A DNA stretch of 64,000 bases from Actinopolymorpha singaporensis (lineage in GTDB: Bacteria; Actinomycetota; Actinomycetes; Propionibacteriales; Actinopolymorphaceae): contig NZ_LT629732.1 of the NCBI RefSeq assembly GCF_900104745.1, positions 1,550,001-1,614,000 of the forward strand. The letters run 5' to 3'. The notes under the pieces were generated by a model. It saw nothing but the letters and a program-made list of their open reading frames with translations, was not told the origin of the DNA and made no database searches. Below are positions 28,177-36,724 of this stretch, piece after piece. Numbering within the stretch: the stretch's first letter is position 1; every line of letters starts with the position of its first letter. A program made the translations under genes and the position numbers.

Positions 28177-28680
28177 TCACGGCGTGAGCTTCTTGAGGTA
28201 GTAGACCAACGTCCACTGCCACTCGGACCTGCTCTCTCGGCCGACCTCGGCGTAGCCGACGCCTTCGTAGAAGGCCATCGCCTCGGGCATGTTGGTAGCC
28301 GTGTCGAGCCAGGCCTCGGTGAAGCCGCGTTGTGCCGCTTCGGTTTCCACGGCCGCCATCAGGCTGCGTCCGACGCCGCGGCGGCGCAGGGCCGGGTGGA
28401 CCCGTACGTGCACGACCTCCGCTCGGGCGGGCCGTTCGCTCGGACGGAACCCGGCCATCCCGACCAGATGACCGTTCACTTCCGCCACGAGGAGGCTGCC
28501 TCCCGCTTCGAGCAGGGATGCGGTCGGGTCGGCGAGGTCGGGGAACTCCGCCGGTGGGCCGCCGGCGGCAGGAAGAGGGATCGGAACCGACGCGTCAGCA
28601 GTGGCGCCGTGGTGCGGCAACACCGCCATCGCCCACAGAACGGGCAGGTCTGTCGTTCGCACGGTTGTGATCGTGATCAT
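28177..28680 (-). CDS. GNAT family N-acetyltransferase
   Basis: A 167-residue single-domain acetyltransferase. The acetyl-CoA binding motif is VHVRVHPALRRRGVGRSLM, followed by the C-terminal MPEAMAFYEGVGYAEVGRES. The substrate is unknown. It lies 70 bases upstream of the methyltransferase on the same strand and may be cotranscribed with it. Confidence 0.9.
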   Translation of the reverse strand: MITITTVRTTDLPVLWAMAVLPHHGATADASVPIPLPAAGGPPAEFPDLADPTASLLEAGGSLLVAEVNGHLVGMAGFRPSERPARAEVVHVRVHPALRRRGVGRSLMAAVETEAAQRGFTEAWLDTATNMPEAMAFYEGVGYAEVGRESRSEWQWTLVYYLKKLTP

Positions 28681-28762
28681 CGGAGCAGCCTGGCATCACC
28701 GACTCCACAACGCAGCCGGGTTTTCCGTGCGTACTGCAGGGCCCTGGCGTGCAGGCACTCTC

Positions 28763-29713
28763 TCAACCCGTCAGCAAGGTGGACGTGGTTTCGATGATCG
28801 CGTCGTGGGTGGTCCGGTCGCCGATCGAGAGGTGCCAGGACGCCGCCTGGACGCCGAGCGCGAACAGCCACCTCCGCGTCCGCTCGCGATCGAGCTCGAG
28901 CCGGTCGGCCAAAGCGTCCACCCGCGCGGGAGTGACCGCGCCGTCCAGGTCGTGCTGGAGGAACAATGCCGCGTCGTACGACGGATCACCCACCATGGCG
29001 AGCGGATCGATGGCGAGCCATCCGCGCTGCGACAGCACGACGTTTCGCCGGTGGAAGTCGCCGTGCAGCAGGACGGAACGATTCGCGGACGCCGGCAGCG
29101 AGGTGAACAGCTGCGCAGCTTCACGAAACGGACCGGCGTCGACAACGTCGCCGAACTTCTCGGCGCGCTCCTCCATCAGCAAGGCGCGCTTGCCTGCCGC
29201 CGCGTCCAGGGACTCCAGGCAGTCGGCGTCGGACAGGCCGGGCAAATCGGCGGCCCACAGCTCCGGCAGCACCGCCACCGCGACGGCGTCGGCGTCGGCG
29301 GGCGAGAGGTGTTCCGCGTGGGTGCCGGGTACGCAGCACTCCATCAGCGTGGCCCGGATCGCCTCGTCGTGGGCGAACAGGCGTACGGCACCTCGGCCGG
29401 CCCAGGCCTTCAGCGCGGTGACGTGATCACTGGCGACGGGCATCGGCACAGTGATCTGAAGGACGGCCAGTTCACCGTCTCTCCGCCGCACCGGAGCGGT
29501 CCAGCTCGAGTCGCCACCGGGTTCGAACGCCGGCAGCAAGGTGAGGTCCCACCTGCGTGCACAGGTCGCGATGAGACGGGGGAGTTCGTCCAGCCAGGCG
29601 CCGCCCGCCGGGTAATAGGAGCGGATCCTCTCCGCGAGGCCGACAGGAACAAGTCGGTTGGCGATGCCGGCTTCGGCCTCGGCAGCCTGCGCCGCGTTCG
29701 TTGCCTCGGTCAC
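28763..29713 (-). CDS. Aminoglycoside/hydroxyurea antibiotic resistance kinase family (APH(6)-like)
   Basis: A 316-residue kinase resembling streptomycin 6-kinases. WDLTLLPAFEPGGDSSWTAPV matches the family's N-terminal signature, the catalytic loop is VLLHGDFHRRNVVL and the metal-binding Asp is in AIDPLAMVGDPSYD. Family members phosphorylate streptomycin or hydroxyurea, but many are uncharacterised and activity should not be assumed. GTG 29713 is preferred because AGAGGGA lies just upstream; 20 further in-frame codons upstream are unlikely to be coding. Confidence 0.88.
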   Translation of the reverse strand: MTEATNAAQAAEAEAGIANRLVPVGLAERIRSYYPAGGAWLDELPRLIATCARRWDLTLLPAFEPGGDSSWTAPVRRRDGELAVLQITVPMPVASDHVTALKAWAGRGAVRLFAHDEAIRATLMECCVPGTHAEHLSPADADAVAVAVLPELWAADLPGLSDADCLESLDAAAGKRALLMEERAEKFGDVVDAGPFREAAQLFTSLPASANRSVLLHGDFHRRNVVLSQRGWLAIDPLAMVGDPSYDAALFLQHDLDGAVTPARVDALADRLELDRERTRRWLFALGVQAASWHLSIGDRTTHDAIIETTSTLLTG

Positions 29714-29802
29714 GGGTTCCCTCTTCCAAGCCGACCAGTTGAACCGGCCGGATGGACCGACCGGATGAACCATCCAGTGAGGCGAAGTATGCCGGAGCGC
29801 GG

Positions 29803-30441
29803 TCAGTTAGGGAGGTGTTCAGCCGGCGACCTGCGGGCATGTACACGTTCGATCATGCCCAGGGTGAGGCGTTCGGACTCCTCGATCGAGACGCCGAGGC
29901 CGGCAAGCGTCGTGACCGGGCGGCGTGTGTAGCGCTCCCCCTGCAGGGGAACGCTGGCCACCTCCACCACATGTTGCACCGCGCGCAGCCACCACGTGGA
30001 CGACACCACATGGTCGGCCAGCAGGAGTCTTCCGGCCGGCCGGAGCACGCGGAGTGCCTCGACGAGAGCGGCGCGTTCGTCCGGTACGCAGCACAGGGAG
30101 AAGGTGGCGACCACGGTGTCGAACGTCTCGGCCGGAAACGGCAGCGCGCCTGCGTCGGCGTGGTGGAACGTGACCGGGCGCCCGATCTGCTTGGCCTGAT
30201 GCCGTGCGGCGTCCAGCATCCCCGGGCTCCAGTCGATCGCTGTCAAGTCGACGTTGCGGGGGTAGTGGCGCAGGTTTGCACCTGTGCCGACGGCGACCTC
30301 CAGCGTGGAGCCGCGGGCGCGCGCGCAGACCCAGCGCCGGCTGTCGGTGAGAAAGCGGCGTTCCGCTCCGGCCATCTTTGTGTCGTACGAGGAGGCACGC
30401 CGGTCCCAGTAGTCGACCAGGTTACGTGCCGACCGGCTCAT
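29803..30441 (-). CDS. Class I SAM-dependent methyltransferase (UbiE/phospholipid methyltransferase-like)
   Basis: A 212-residue methyltransferase. DYWDRRASSYD near the N-terminus, motif I TLEVAVGTGANLRHYP, AIDWSPGML, then HHADAGALPFPAETFD and VLRPAGRLLLADHV follow the UbiE/PmtA pattern. The C-terminal region WWLRAVQHVVE is seen in Phosphatidylethanolamine-methyltransferase-like members, so a lipid or quinone substrate is possible. Its start codon overlaps the stop of the upstream MarR gene by four bases (ATGA), indicating translational coupling. Confidence 0.9.
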   Translation of the reverse strand: MSRSARNLVDYWDRRASSYDTKMAGAERRFLTDSRRWVCARARGSTLEVAVGTGANLRHYPRNVDLTAIDWSPGMLDAARHQAKQIGRPVTFHHADAGALPFPAETFDTVVATFSLCCVPDERAALVEALRVLRPAGRLLLADHVVSSTWWLRAVQHVVEVASVPLQGERYTRRPVTTLAGLGVSIEESERLTLGMIERVHARRSPAEHLPN

Positions 30442-30941
30442 GACGCCGAGGCCTTCGACGAGCCGGCGCGGTCGGGGCCGTTGGAACCGACGGCGCCGTC
30501 ACAGGCCCCGCCGACGATCTGCGCGAGCGCAGACTTCACCTCTGCGAGCCGGCCCTTTCCGACCGCCGAGACCCAGCGGGACTCGAGGTCCGCGAAGTAC
30601 TTCGTCGCGACTTCGGCTGCCTCCGTACCCCTGTCGGCGTAGACGACGACGCGGCCCCGGCCGTCGGTCGGGTCGGGGACCCGGCGAACGTAGTCGTGGC
30701 GTTCGAGGTAGTTGACCAGCTCACCCATCGCCTGCGGGGTCATCCCGGCACGCCTGGCAAGCGTGGTGGGCCGGGTGCCGTCGCAGTCCATGAACCGGAA
30801 GACGTTCAGGCAGTGCGTCGGTCGCAGGTCGTCGTAGCCGGAGTCCACGAGGTGCTGGACCAGATCGTCCATGAGGAGGGCGAACGCCTGGGCGATGAGC
30901 TGGGGCAGGAACGGAGTCGAGCTTGTGTCGTCTGCTGGCAT
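30438..30941 (-). CDS. MarR family transcriptional regulator
   Basis: A 167-residue winged-helix repressor. The DNA-binding helix region is RPTTLARRAGMTPQAMGELVNYLERHDYV and the wing follows in RRVPDPTDGRGRVV. It is first in a two-gene operon with the methyltransferase. Directly upstream (30947-30989) are palindromic AAGGT-containing sites that are good candidates for its own operator, which would also reach the divergent small membrane gene. Confidence 0.92.
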   Translation of the reverse strand: MPADDTSSTPFLPQLIAQAFALLMDDLVQHLVDSGYDDLRPTHCLNVFRFMDCDGTRPTTLARRAGMTPQAMGELVNYLERHDYVRRVPDPTDGRGRVVVYADRGTEAAEVATKYFADLESRWVSAVGKGRLAEVKSALAQIVGGACDGAVGSNGPDRAGSSKASAS

Positions 30942-30946
30942 TTCGT

Positions 30947-30989
30947 AAGGTTACCTTCTAAGGTTGCCTGATTATGTCTGCAACCTTAG
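30947..30989. promoter_or_regulatory. Predicted MarR operators, two palindromes
   Basis: AAGGT-T-ACCTT (30947-30957) is an 11-base perfect palindrome around a central T. It is followed by the inverted repeat CTAAGGTTGC (30958-30967) and GCAACCTTAG (30980-30989) with a 12-base AT-richer spacer. Both share AAGGTT. They lie 5-48 bases upstream of the marR start, exactly where autorepression would act. Confidence 0.75.
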
Positions 30990-31018
30990 CCGATCGGCCG
31001 GCCCGGCGAAACGCTTGT

Positions 31019-31056
31019 GCCGGGGAGTTGGCCGGGGAGTTTGGCCGGAGAGTTGG
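31019..31056 (+). repeat. Three short tandem repeats in a leader region
   Basis: GCCGGGGAGTTGG (31019-31031), GCCGGGGAGTTTGG (31031-31044) and GCCGGAGAGTTGG (31044-31056) lie just before the ribosome site of the small membrane-protein gene at 31069. Confidence 0.7.
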
Positions 31057-31068
31057 ATGGAGAGGATC

Positions 31069-31317
31069 ATGACCGCACGCAAGATCGCGCGGATACTGGT
31101 GGGTGCCGTTCTGGTGTTGCTCGGTGCCCTGTGGGTGTTGCAGGGGGCCGACCTCGTGCGCATCAAACCCGTACTCTGTGTGGCCGACTGTCAACCGCTG
31201 GTTGGCGGCTCGCCGGTCTGGCTCGCGGTCGGCGTGGTCGCGTTCCTCGCCGGGCTTGCGGTGCTGACCGTACGCCGGCAGGGCGGCCGGGGCCGTGCCG
31301 GGCAGCTTCAGGAGTAG
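31069..31317 (+). CDS. Small two-helix membrane protein
   Basis: An 82-residue protein with two hydrophobic segments (ILVGAVLVLLGALWVLQGAD and WLAVGVVAFLAGLAVLTV), two cysteines in the loop (CVADC) and a basic tail. The start at 31069 has a GGAGAGG site four bases upstream. Function unknown. It is divergent from the MarR operon and may share its control region. Confidence 0.75.
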   Translation: MTARKIARILVGAVLVLLGALWVLQGADLVRIKPVLCVADCQPLVGGSPVWLAVGVVAFLAGLAVLTVRRQGGRGRAGQLQE

Positions 31318-31715
31318 AGGCAGAACGGGTGGCCCGCCGGGTCGAGCATGACGCGCACGTTGTCCTGCGGCTGGAAGTCCGCGACGACCGCGCCGAGTTC
31401 GACCGCGTGCTCCACCGCCGCCTGGAGGTCCTGCACCTCGATGTCCAGGTGCGACATCATCTGCTGTCGTCCCGGCACCTCCGGCCACACCGGCGGGACG
31501 TAGTGGGGCTCCCGCTGGATGGCGAGGTAGGCCACGCCCTCACCGGGGTAGAGCGTCACCCAGTTCGGCTCGTTCCCCCTGATCTCCCAGCCGAGCATCT
31601 CCGCGTAGAAGGTGCCCAGGACCTGGGGCTCGGGCGCGCCCAGCACGACACCCCAGTAGTCGCCCCTCTTCGCCGGGTCGGCAGAGGGGTCCGGGGTGGC
31701 GCGTCCGCGCAGCAT
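31308..31715 (-). CDS. VOC (glyoxalase-like) family protein
   Basis: A 135-residue vicinal-oxygen-chelate-fold protein with two beta-alpha-beta-beta-beta units: VVLGAPEPQVLGTFYAEMLGWE in the first and HLDIEVQDLQAAVEHAVELGA ... MLDPAGHPFCLY in the second. It resembles the gene at 38990-39364 over its whole length, including the WxE/HxVPPxWP and GHPFC motifs, so they are paralogues. Such proteins are usually annotated glyoxalase-like; metal binding and substrate are unproven. It overlaps the convergent gene by 10 bases. Confidence 0.9.
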   Translation of the reverse strand: MLRGRATPDPSADPAKRGDYWGVVLGAPEPQVLGTFYAEMLGWEIRGNEPNWVTLYPGEGVAYLAIQREPHYVPPVWPEVPGRQQMMSHLDIEVQDLQAAVEHAVELGAVVADFQPQDNVRVMLDPAGHPFCLYS

Positions 31716-31831
31716 GCGGGCAAGCAGACCATCCGCGCCCGCAGGCGGTCAAGAGCCCGGTGCGAGGGAGCGTCCCGAGCGTCAACCCAGTCCTGCGGGG
31801 TCGGCCGTCGACGGCCGGTACGGTCGGATGT

Positions 31832-32422
31832 GTGACAACAGTCGAGATCACCGTCGCCACCGCGGCCGACCGTGAGCGGGTGCTCGGTTCGCTGGTCGCC
31901 GCGTTTCCCACCGACCCGGTCCTGCGCTACCTCTTTCCCGACGAGGAGACCTACCCGGCGTACGCGGCGGCCTTCTTCGGAGACCTCTTCGACAGGCGGG
32001 TGCACAGCCAGACGATCTGGACGGTCGCCGGTGGCGCCTCGGTCGCGATGTGGGAGCCGCCGTCGACCGGAACCGTCCCGGCGGGCTCGGTCGACGCGCC
32101 GGGCGGCGGCCTCGCCGCGCAGGTGCCGGCCGATGCACACGCACGCGTGCGCGCCTACGACGAGGCCGTGCACGCGGCGCTGCCGACGGCACCCTTCTGG
32201 TATCTCGGTGTCCTGGGCACCCGTCCCGACAGCGCGGGGCGAGGCTTCGGCCGCGCCGTCATGCACGCCGGGCTCCGCCGCGCCGCCGCGGACGGTCTGC
32301 CGGCGGTCCTGGAGACCAGCAACCCCGCCAATGTCGAGATGTACCGCCGCGCCGGATGGGAAGTGTCGCGAACCGTGGACGAGCCGCTGCCGATCTGGGT
32401 GATGACCCAGCTACCGCGCTGA
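31832..32422 (+). CDS. GNAT family N-acetyltransferase
   Basis: A 196-residue acetyltransferase of the type with RYLFPDEETY near the N-terminus. The acetyl-CoA motif is FWYLGVLGTRPDSAGRGFGRAVM, followed by LETSNPANVEMYRRAGWEV. GTG 31832 (VTTVEITVATAADRE) fits the family start. The substrate is unknown. It overlaps the convergent GH127 gene by 12 bases. Confidence 0.88.
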   Translation: MTTVEITVATAADRERVLGSLVAAFPTDPVLRYLFPDEETYPAYAAAFFGDLFDRRVHSQTIWTVAGGASVAMWEPPSTGTVPAGSVDAPGGGLAAQVPADAHARVRAYDEAVHAALPTAPFWYLGVLGTRPDSAGRGFGRAVMHAGLRRAAADGLPAVLETSNPANVEMYRRAGWEVSRTVDEPLPIWVMTQLPR

Positions 32423-34462
32423 GGTCTGCGGGCCCGCGGCCGGGAAGACGGTGAGCCGTAGAAGAGTGTTGCCGTACGGCACCAGTTCGATCCGCTCGGT
32501 CTCGTCCCCCAGGCGTTCGGCGAGCGTGTCCGGTGCGGGCAGCGGCGGGGTCAGCGTGAACCGGCCCTCGACTTCGTGCTCGACCATGCGGAACCTGCCG
32601 TTCTCGAACGACGGCAGCAGGCGGCTCACCCGGTCGGTCTCGACCAGTGCCCAGTCGCGTACGCGCCGGGCCGGCACGCTGACCCTCACGGCCGGAGTGT
32701 CGACGTCCAGCGGAAACGCCTCGCCGTCCGTCCACACCACCTCGGCCGTGTCGGCGAGACTCGCCTCGTCGACCGCCAGGGCGTACGCCCATTCGCTTCC
32801 TGGCACGAGGGTGTATGCGGGAAAGCCGGGCAACCGGCGCTGAGGTCCGGCCAGCCGGAACTCGACCGGAGTCTGCTCCCAGTCGTCCTCGGTGTCGACG
32901 GTGAGGGTGGTGGAGACCGGCAGGCTCAGCGTCAGCGGACCGAGTTCGAGACTCGTCCCGCCGTCGGCCCAGCACCTCGACGTCAGCGGGAAAGGAAGTC
33001 GCACCTCGACCCGGTCGCCTGGCTGCCACTCGCGTTCGATCCGGTAGAAGGTTCCCGGGACCGGAGGCTGGTCGGTCGGCTCGCCGCCGACGGTGACAAC
33101 CGGTGCTTGACACCACTCGGGGATGCGCACCGTGAAGGTGAAGCGAGCCGGATGCTCCGGGGTCACGGTGAACGTGACACCGGGCTCGAAGGGATACCGC
33201 GTCTGTTCCTCGATCGTCACGGCCGTTCCGGCAATCGGCGCCTCGATCCGGCTCGGGCCGAACAGCGCGGCCACGATCTCCTCGCCCCGGCCGTCGCCCC
33301 GGTTGCCGCCTCGGCCGCGCATCCACATGCGTTCGACGTAGTTCGGCAACGCACGCTGGATGTTGCCGGTGCAGCACTGCACCGGGTGTCCCGGGCGAAA
33401 GGACATCCGGTTGTCACCACGCGACATCGGGTTGTGGTTGCTGGCGTTGGTGGCGATCAACTGGTTGGCGCAGGAGAAGTACTGCAGTGCGGTGAAGTCC
33501 TTCGTCACCGCACCGGGTAGGGCGTTGAAGACGACGCGTTCCAACCGGTCGGCGTAGTGCGGATCGCCGGTGATCTGCAGCAGATGGCCCAGCGACCAGG
33601 TGTGGTCTGAGATGGTGCAGCTCTCGTGGGACTCCAGCGGTCCGTTGCCGCTCATCGCCTCCGCGCCGGAGTGCAGCCCGTCGGCCAACAGGTGGTCGCG
33701 TTCGACCTTGGCGTACGCGTGCACTGTCGCGTCCAGGCTCTCGCGGTCACCGGTCGCCGCATACATCAGCGCACCGAGCTTGGCGAGTTCGTTGAAGCTC
33801 ACCCCGTGCGTCGTGACCGGTCGGTCCGAACGCATGCCGGCCAGGGTGAAGTCGCGGGCGTGCTCGCTGTCCTGCGCGTTGAACCGCGCGTACAGGTCGG
33901 TCGCCTGCTCCAGCAGGTCCGGCTCCCCGGTCTCGGCATACAGCGCGAGCAGGATCTCGACCCCGGACACGTCCCGCGCGAAGCCCATCGGGTGCGGCGT
34001 ACTGCGGTAGTGGCGGACGAGGGCGTCGATCAGCCGCCGGTCGCCGGTGATGTCGTACTGCGCGAGTACGGCGCGGAAGAAGACGAGGTACGCCCACCGG
34101 TCACGGTCGCGGAACATCTCCGGGCCGATGAAACCGTCCGGCGCCGCCTTCGCGATCGCGCCCTCGACCTGCGCCACCGCCAGTTCGCGTACCGACTCGT
34201 CCCCGGCCAGGAATCCGGCCTTGAGCGCGCCGTCCACCCAGTACGCCGTCTGCTCGTACGGCCACCAGGCCATCGCCGGGTCGGCCACGTCCGCCAGCCG
34301 GGACGGGTCGTCCCAGAACGTGTGGTCCAGCGGATAGCCGCTGGTCTGCGGGTGGCCGGTGATCCCGGCGCACTGGCGGCGGAGGAACTCCAGCAGCCAG
34401 CCCCGCGGCCGGACCTGGGCCAGCCGGACGGGTTCGTACTGGGCGTGTGGCAGAGCGGCCAT
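32411..34462 (-). CDS. Glycoside hydrolase family 127 / DUF1680, beta-L-arabinofuranosidase-like
   Basis: A 683-residue protein with an (alpha/alpha)6-barrel half and beta-sandwich C-terminal half. The GH127 signature is present: SHESCTISDHTWSL (the Glu and Cys zinc ligands) and VQCCTGNIQRALPNY (the adjacent cysteines, one of them the nucleophile in characterised enzymes). FEPGVTFTVT and the later beta domain follow. It would remove terminal beta-L-arabinofuranose or a related sugar from plant glycans. No signal peptide, so it is cytoplasmic. ATG 34462 has GGGAG seven bases upstream. Confidence 0.92.
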   Translation of the reverse strand: MAALPHAQYEPVRLAQVRPRGWLLEFLRRQCAGITGHPQTSGYPLDHTFWDDPSRLADVADPAMAWWPYEQTAYWVDGALKAGFLAGDESVRELAVAQVEGAIAKAAPDGFIGPEMFRDRDRWAYLVFFRAVLAQYDITGDRRLIDALVRHYRSTPHPMGFARDVSGVEILLALYAETGEPDLLEQATDLYARFNAQDSEHARDFTLAGMRSDRPVTTHGVSFNELAKLGALMYAATGDRESLDATVHAYAKVERDHLLADGLHSGAEAMSGNGPLESHESCTISDHTWSLGHLLQITGDPHYADRLERVVFNALPGAVTKDFTALQYFSCANQLIATNASNHNPMSRGDNRMSFRPGHPVQCCTGNIQRALPNYVERMWMRGRGGNRGDGRGEEIVAALFGPSRIEAPIAGTAVTIEEQTRYPFEPGVTFTVTPEHPARFTFTVRIPEWCQAPVVTVGGEPTDQPPVPGTFYRIEREWQPGDRVEVRLPFPLTSRCWADGGTSLELGPLTLSLPVSTTLTVDTEDDWEQTPVEFRLAGPQRRLPGFPAYTLVPGSEWAYALAVDEASLADTAEVVWTDGEAFPLDVDTPAVRVSVPARRVRDWALVETDRVSRLLPSFENGRFRMVEHEVEGRFTLTPPLPAPDTLAERLGDETERIELVPYGNTLLRLTVFPAAGPQTSAR

Positions 34463-34674
34463 CGCATGGCTCCCGAACGTGATCGAGGTGGCGCGGACCG
34501 TGGTACGCGGACGCCCGGACCGACGGGACGCGGGCAGGGGCACCGCGAAGGCCAGGCGACCTCCGCCAGTGTTCCAGAGCCCTGTCACAGGTGCGTCCCG
34601 CCCGGTGTCTACGAGGTCGGAACCGGTCGGTCGGGACCTTGATCGGCCGGTGACCGCCGAAAGGAGCGACTTCC

Positions 34675-35022
34675 ATGTCCGTCGCACATCTCGTGGTCAC
34701 CCTCGCGGCCGCCGCCTGGGTGGGCTTCTCCGCTCTCTGTGTCTTCGTGCACGCCAGGTGGGTGGTGGGGCCGCTGACGGAGTACGGCGTTCCCCGGTCC
34801 TGGTGGCCGTGGCTCGGTACGGCCAAGGCGGCGGGAGCTGTCGGACTCGTGGTCGGACTGTTCGTCCCGTTCGTCGGTGTGGCAGCGGGCGTGGGCCTGA
34901 TCCTCTACTTCGTCGGCGCCGTGATCACGGTCGTGCGAGCCCGCTCGTACGCGCACATCCCGTTCCCGTTGCTCTATCTGGCCCCGGTCGTGGTCGCGCT
35001 GGCTCTGGGCCCGGGGGTCTGA
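34675..35022 (+). CDS. DoxX-like small membrane protein
   Basis: A 115-residue protein with four hydrophobic helices; the sequence WLGTAKAAGAVGLVVGLFVP and FVGAVITVVRAR fits the DoxX/DUF4267-like family. The gene has an AAAGGAG ribosome site eight bases upstream. Function unknown. It is divergent from the GH127 gene. Confidence 0.8.
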   Translation: MSVAHLVVTLAAAAWVGFSALCVFVHARWVVGPLTEYGVPRSWWPWLGTAKAAGAVGLVVGLFVPFVGVAAGVGLILYFVGAVITVVRARSYAHIPFPLLYLAPVVVALALGPGV

Positions 35023-35064
35023 GCATCACCCCCGCGAGGGTCCCGAAGATCGTAGGCTGTCCGG

Positions 35065-35601
35065 ATGAGGGAGCAGGACAACTCGGTTGGCGTCGTACGC
35101 GAGGATCCGCCTGTGGCGGCAGGGGAGCGGGCGATGCTCGAGTCGTGGTTGGAGTTTCACCGGGCGACCCTCCTGACCAAGTGCGAGGGCCTCACCGACG
35201 ATGAGCTCAGGACAAGGTCGGTGCCACCGTCCTCGCTCAGCCTGCTGGGGCTGGTCGGTCACCTGACCGGGGTCGAGCGGAACTGGTTCCGGTCGGCGTT
35301 CGCACCCCTTGGTGCGCCGGTGACCGACGGTGCCGACGGCCGTACGGACATCGACTTCGACGACGTGGCGGACGTCGACACGGCCACTGTGATGGCGCGC
35401 TTCCACGCCGAGGTCGAACACAGCCGCCGGGTCGCGGCAGAGCAGCCGAGTCTGGACACGCTCGGCACCGGAATCCGCGGCGGACAGCGCATCGCGCCCT
35501 CACTGCGCTGGGTCTACGTGCACATGATCGAGGAGTACGCCCGCCACAACGGTCACGCCGACCTCCTTCGCGAGCGCATCGACGGCGCCGTCGGCGTCTG
35601 A
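35065..35601 (+). CDS. DinB family protein (DUF664)
   Basis: A 178-residue protein of the DUF664 branch of the DinB superfamily. LVGHLTGVERNWFRSAF and the C-terminal HMIEEYARHNGHADLLRE supply the usual metal-binding His pattern and hallmark (Y)ARHNGHADLLRE. Members are thought to be thiol-dependent transferases, but function is unproven. It lies 42 bases after the DoxX-like gene. Confidence 0.88.
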   Translation: MREQDNSVGVVREDPPVAAGERAMLESWLEFHRATLLTKCEGLTDDELRTRSVPPSSLSLLGLVGHLTGVERNWFRSAFAPLGAPVTDGADGRTDIDFDDVADVDTATVMARFHAEVEHSRRVAAEQPSLDTLGTGIRGGQRIAPSLRWVYVHMIEEYARHNGHADLLRERIDGAVGV

Positions 35602-35608
35602 CCCGGCG

Positions 35609-36508
35609 TCAGGACATGGGCGAGTCCTCGACGAGGCGGGCAAGGGTGCGCACGGCCATGCTGCTCATAGCCGGATTCGTGTACTGGTAGTACCACCCGG
35701 CGCCCATCGCCTGCTCGAACGCCCACGCCTTGCCGCGTTCCCATTCCAGGTCGTCGCAACCGAGTTCGCGCCGCAGGATCCGGCGTGGACCGGCCTCGAG
35801 CAGGTGCCAGGCACCGACCAGCTCCAGCGCCGGGTCGGCGGGTCCCAGGCCGCCCACGTCGAGGACGCCTGCCAGCCTCCCGTCCGCGACGAGAACGTTG
35901 CCGGGGATGAGGTCGCCGTGGCTCATCACGTCCGGGTCGTCACCGCGGGGCAGGTCCCGCCACCGGGCCCACAACCGGCGCAGACGTGGGACGTCGAGTA
36001 GTTGCTCGCTCTCCCGAAGGCAGGTCTCGATCCATTCCTCGTGGTCTGCGATCGTGCCGCCGCGTCCGGAGCCGCCGAACGTGCGACCGCGTACGTCGAT
36101 GGTGCGTACGTCGCGGATGAACTCGACCAGGTGGTACGCGAACGCCTCGGACTCCGAAGGATCGGCCTCGGTGGCGACGACTCCGGGCACCCAGGTCTGG
36201 ACCGACCACGGCATCGGGTAGCCGAAGCCCGGCTCGCCGAGGCCGAGCGGCTCGGGGGTCGGGAAGCGCGTACGCCCCAGCAGTTCCCTGGCCGCGTCGG
36301 CCTCGCTCTCCAGCCAGCGCCGCGCCCTCTCCACGTCCTGCGGCTGCAACGGGAACCGTGCCGTCAGGCGTTCGCCGATGCGGAAGATGGCGTTGACGGT
36401 GCCCGCCGACGCGAGCTGGCGGATGGGCAGATCCCCCCACTGCGGGAACTGGCTGCGAACGAGGTCGGACACGGTGTCCGGGGAGACGGTGAGCTGGTCG
36501 GCATGCAT
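35609..36508 (-). CDS. Aminoglycoside phosphotransferase-like kinase
   Basis: A 299-residue kinase paralogous to the one at 8343-9251 (FPQWGDLP near residue 20). The catalytic loop is VMSHGDLIPGNVLV; the metal-binding motif is LDVGGLGPADP, where the usual IDFGG has Val-Gly. The substrate is unknown. ATG 36508 (MHADQLTVSPDTVSDLV) fits the family length; a longer form from 36550 is possible. Tail-to-tail with the DinB gene, seven bases apart. Confidence 0.9.
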   Translation of the reverse strand: MHADQLTVSPDTVSDLVRSQFPQWGDLPIRQLASAGTVNAIFRIGERLTARFPLQPQDVERARRWLESEADAARELLGRTRFPTPEPLGLGEPGFGYPMPWSVQTWVPGVVATEADPSESEAFAYHLVEFIRDVRTIDVRGRTFGGSGRGGTIADHEEWIETCLRESEQLLDVPRLRRLWARWRDLPRGDDPDVMSHGDLIPGNVLVADGRLAGVLDVGGLGPADPALELVGAWHLLEAGPRRILRRELGCDDLEWERGKAWAFEQAMGAGWYYQYTNPAMSSMAVRTLARLVEDSPMS

Positions 36509-36724
36509 CTGCACGCCTGGAGGATGCCGTGTGCCCGCGTACGGTGGCAAACGCGTTTCCCGCCGTGACGTCCGCCCAAGGGCCCCGTCGGCGCCTGGCG
36601 CGTCATGGCGGTGACGTACCAGGGCGCGGTCGACGCGATGCTCGGCCAGCGGCGATCCGTGCCTGAACCTGTGCCGCCTGTGCCTACAACCCGTGCCCGC
36701 GGCCGTGATGGATATGTTGCCGGC

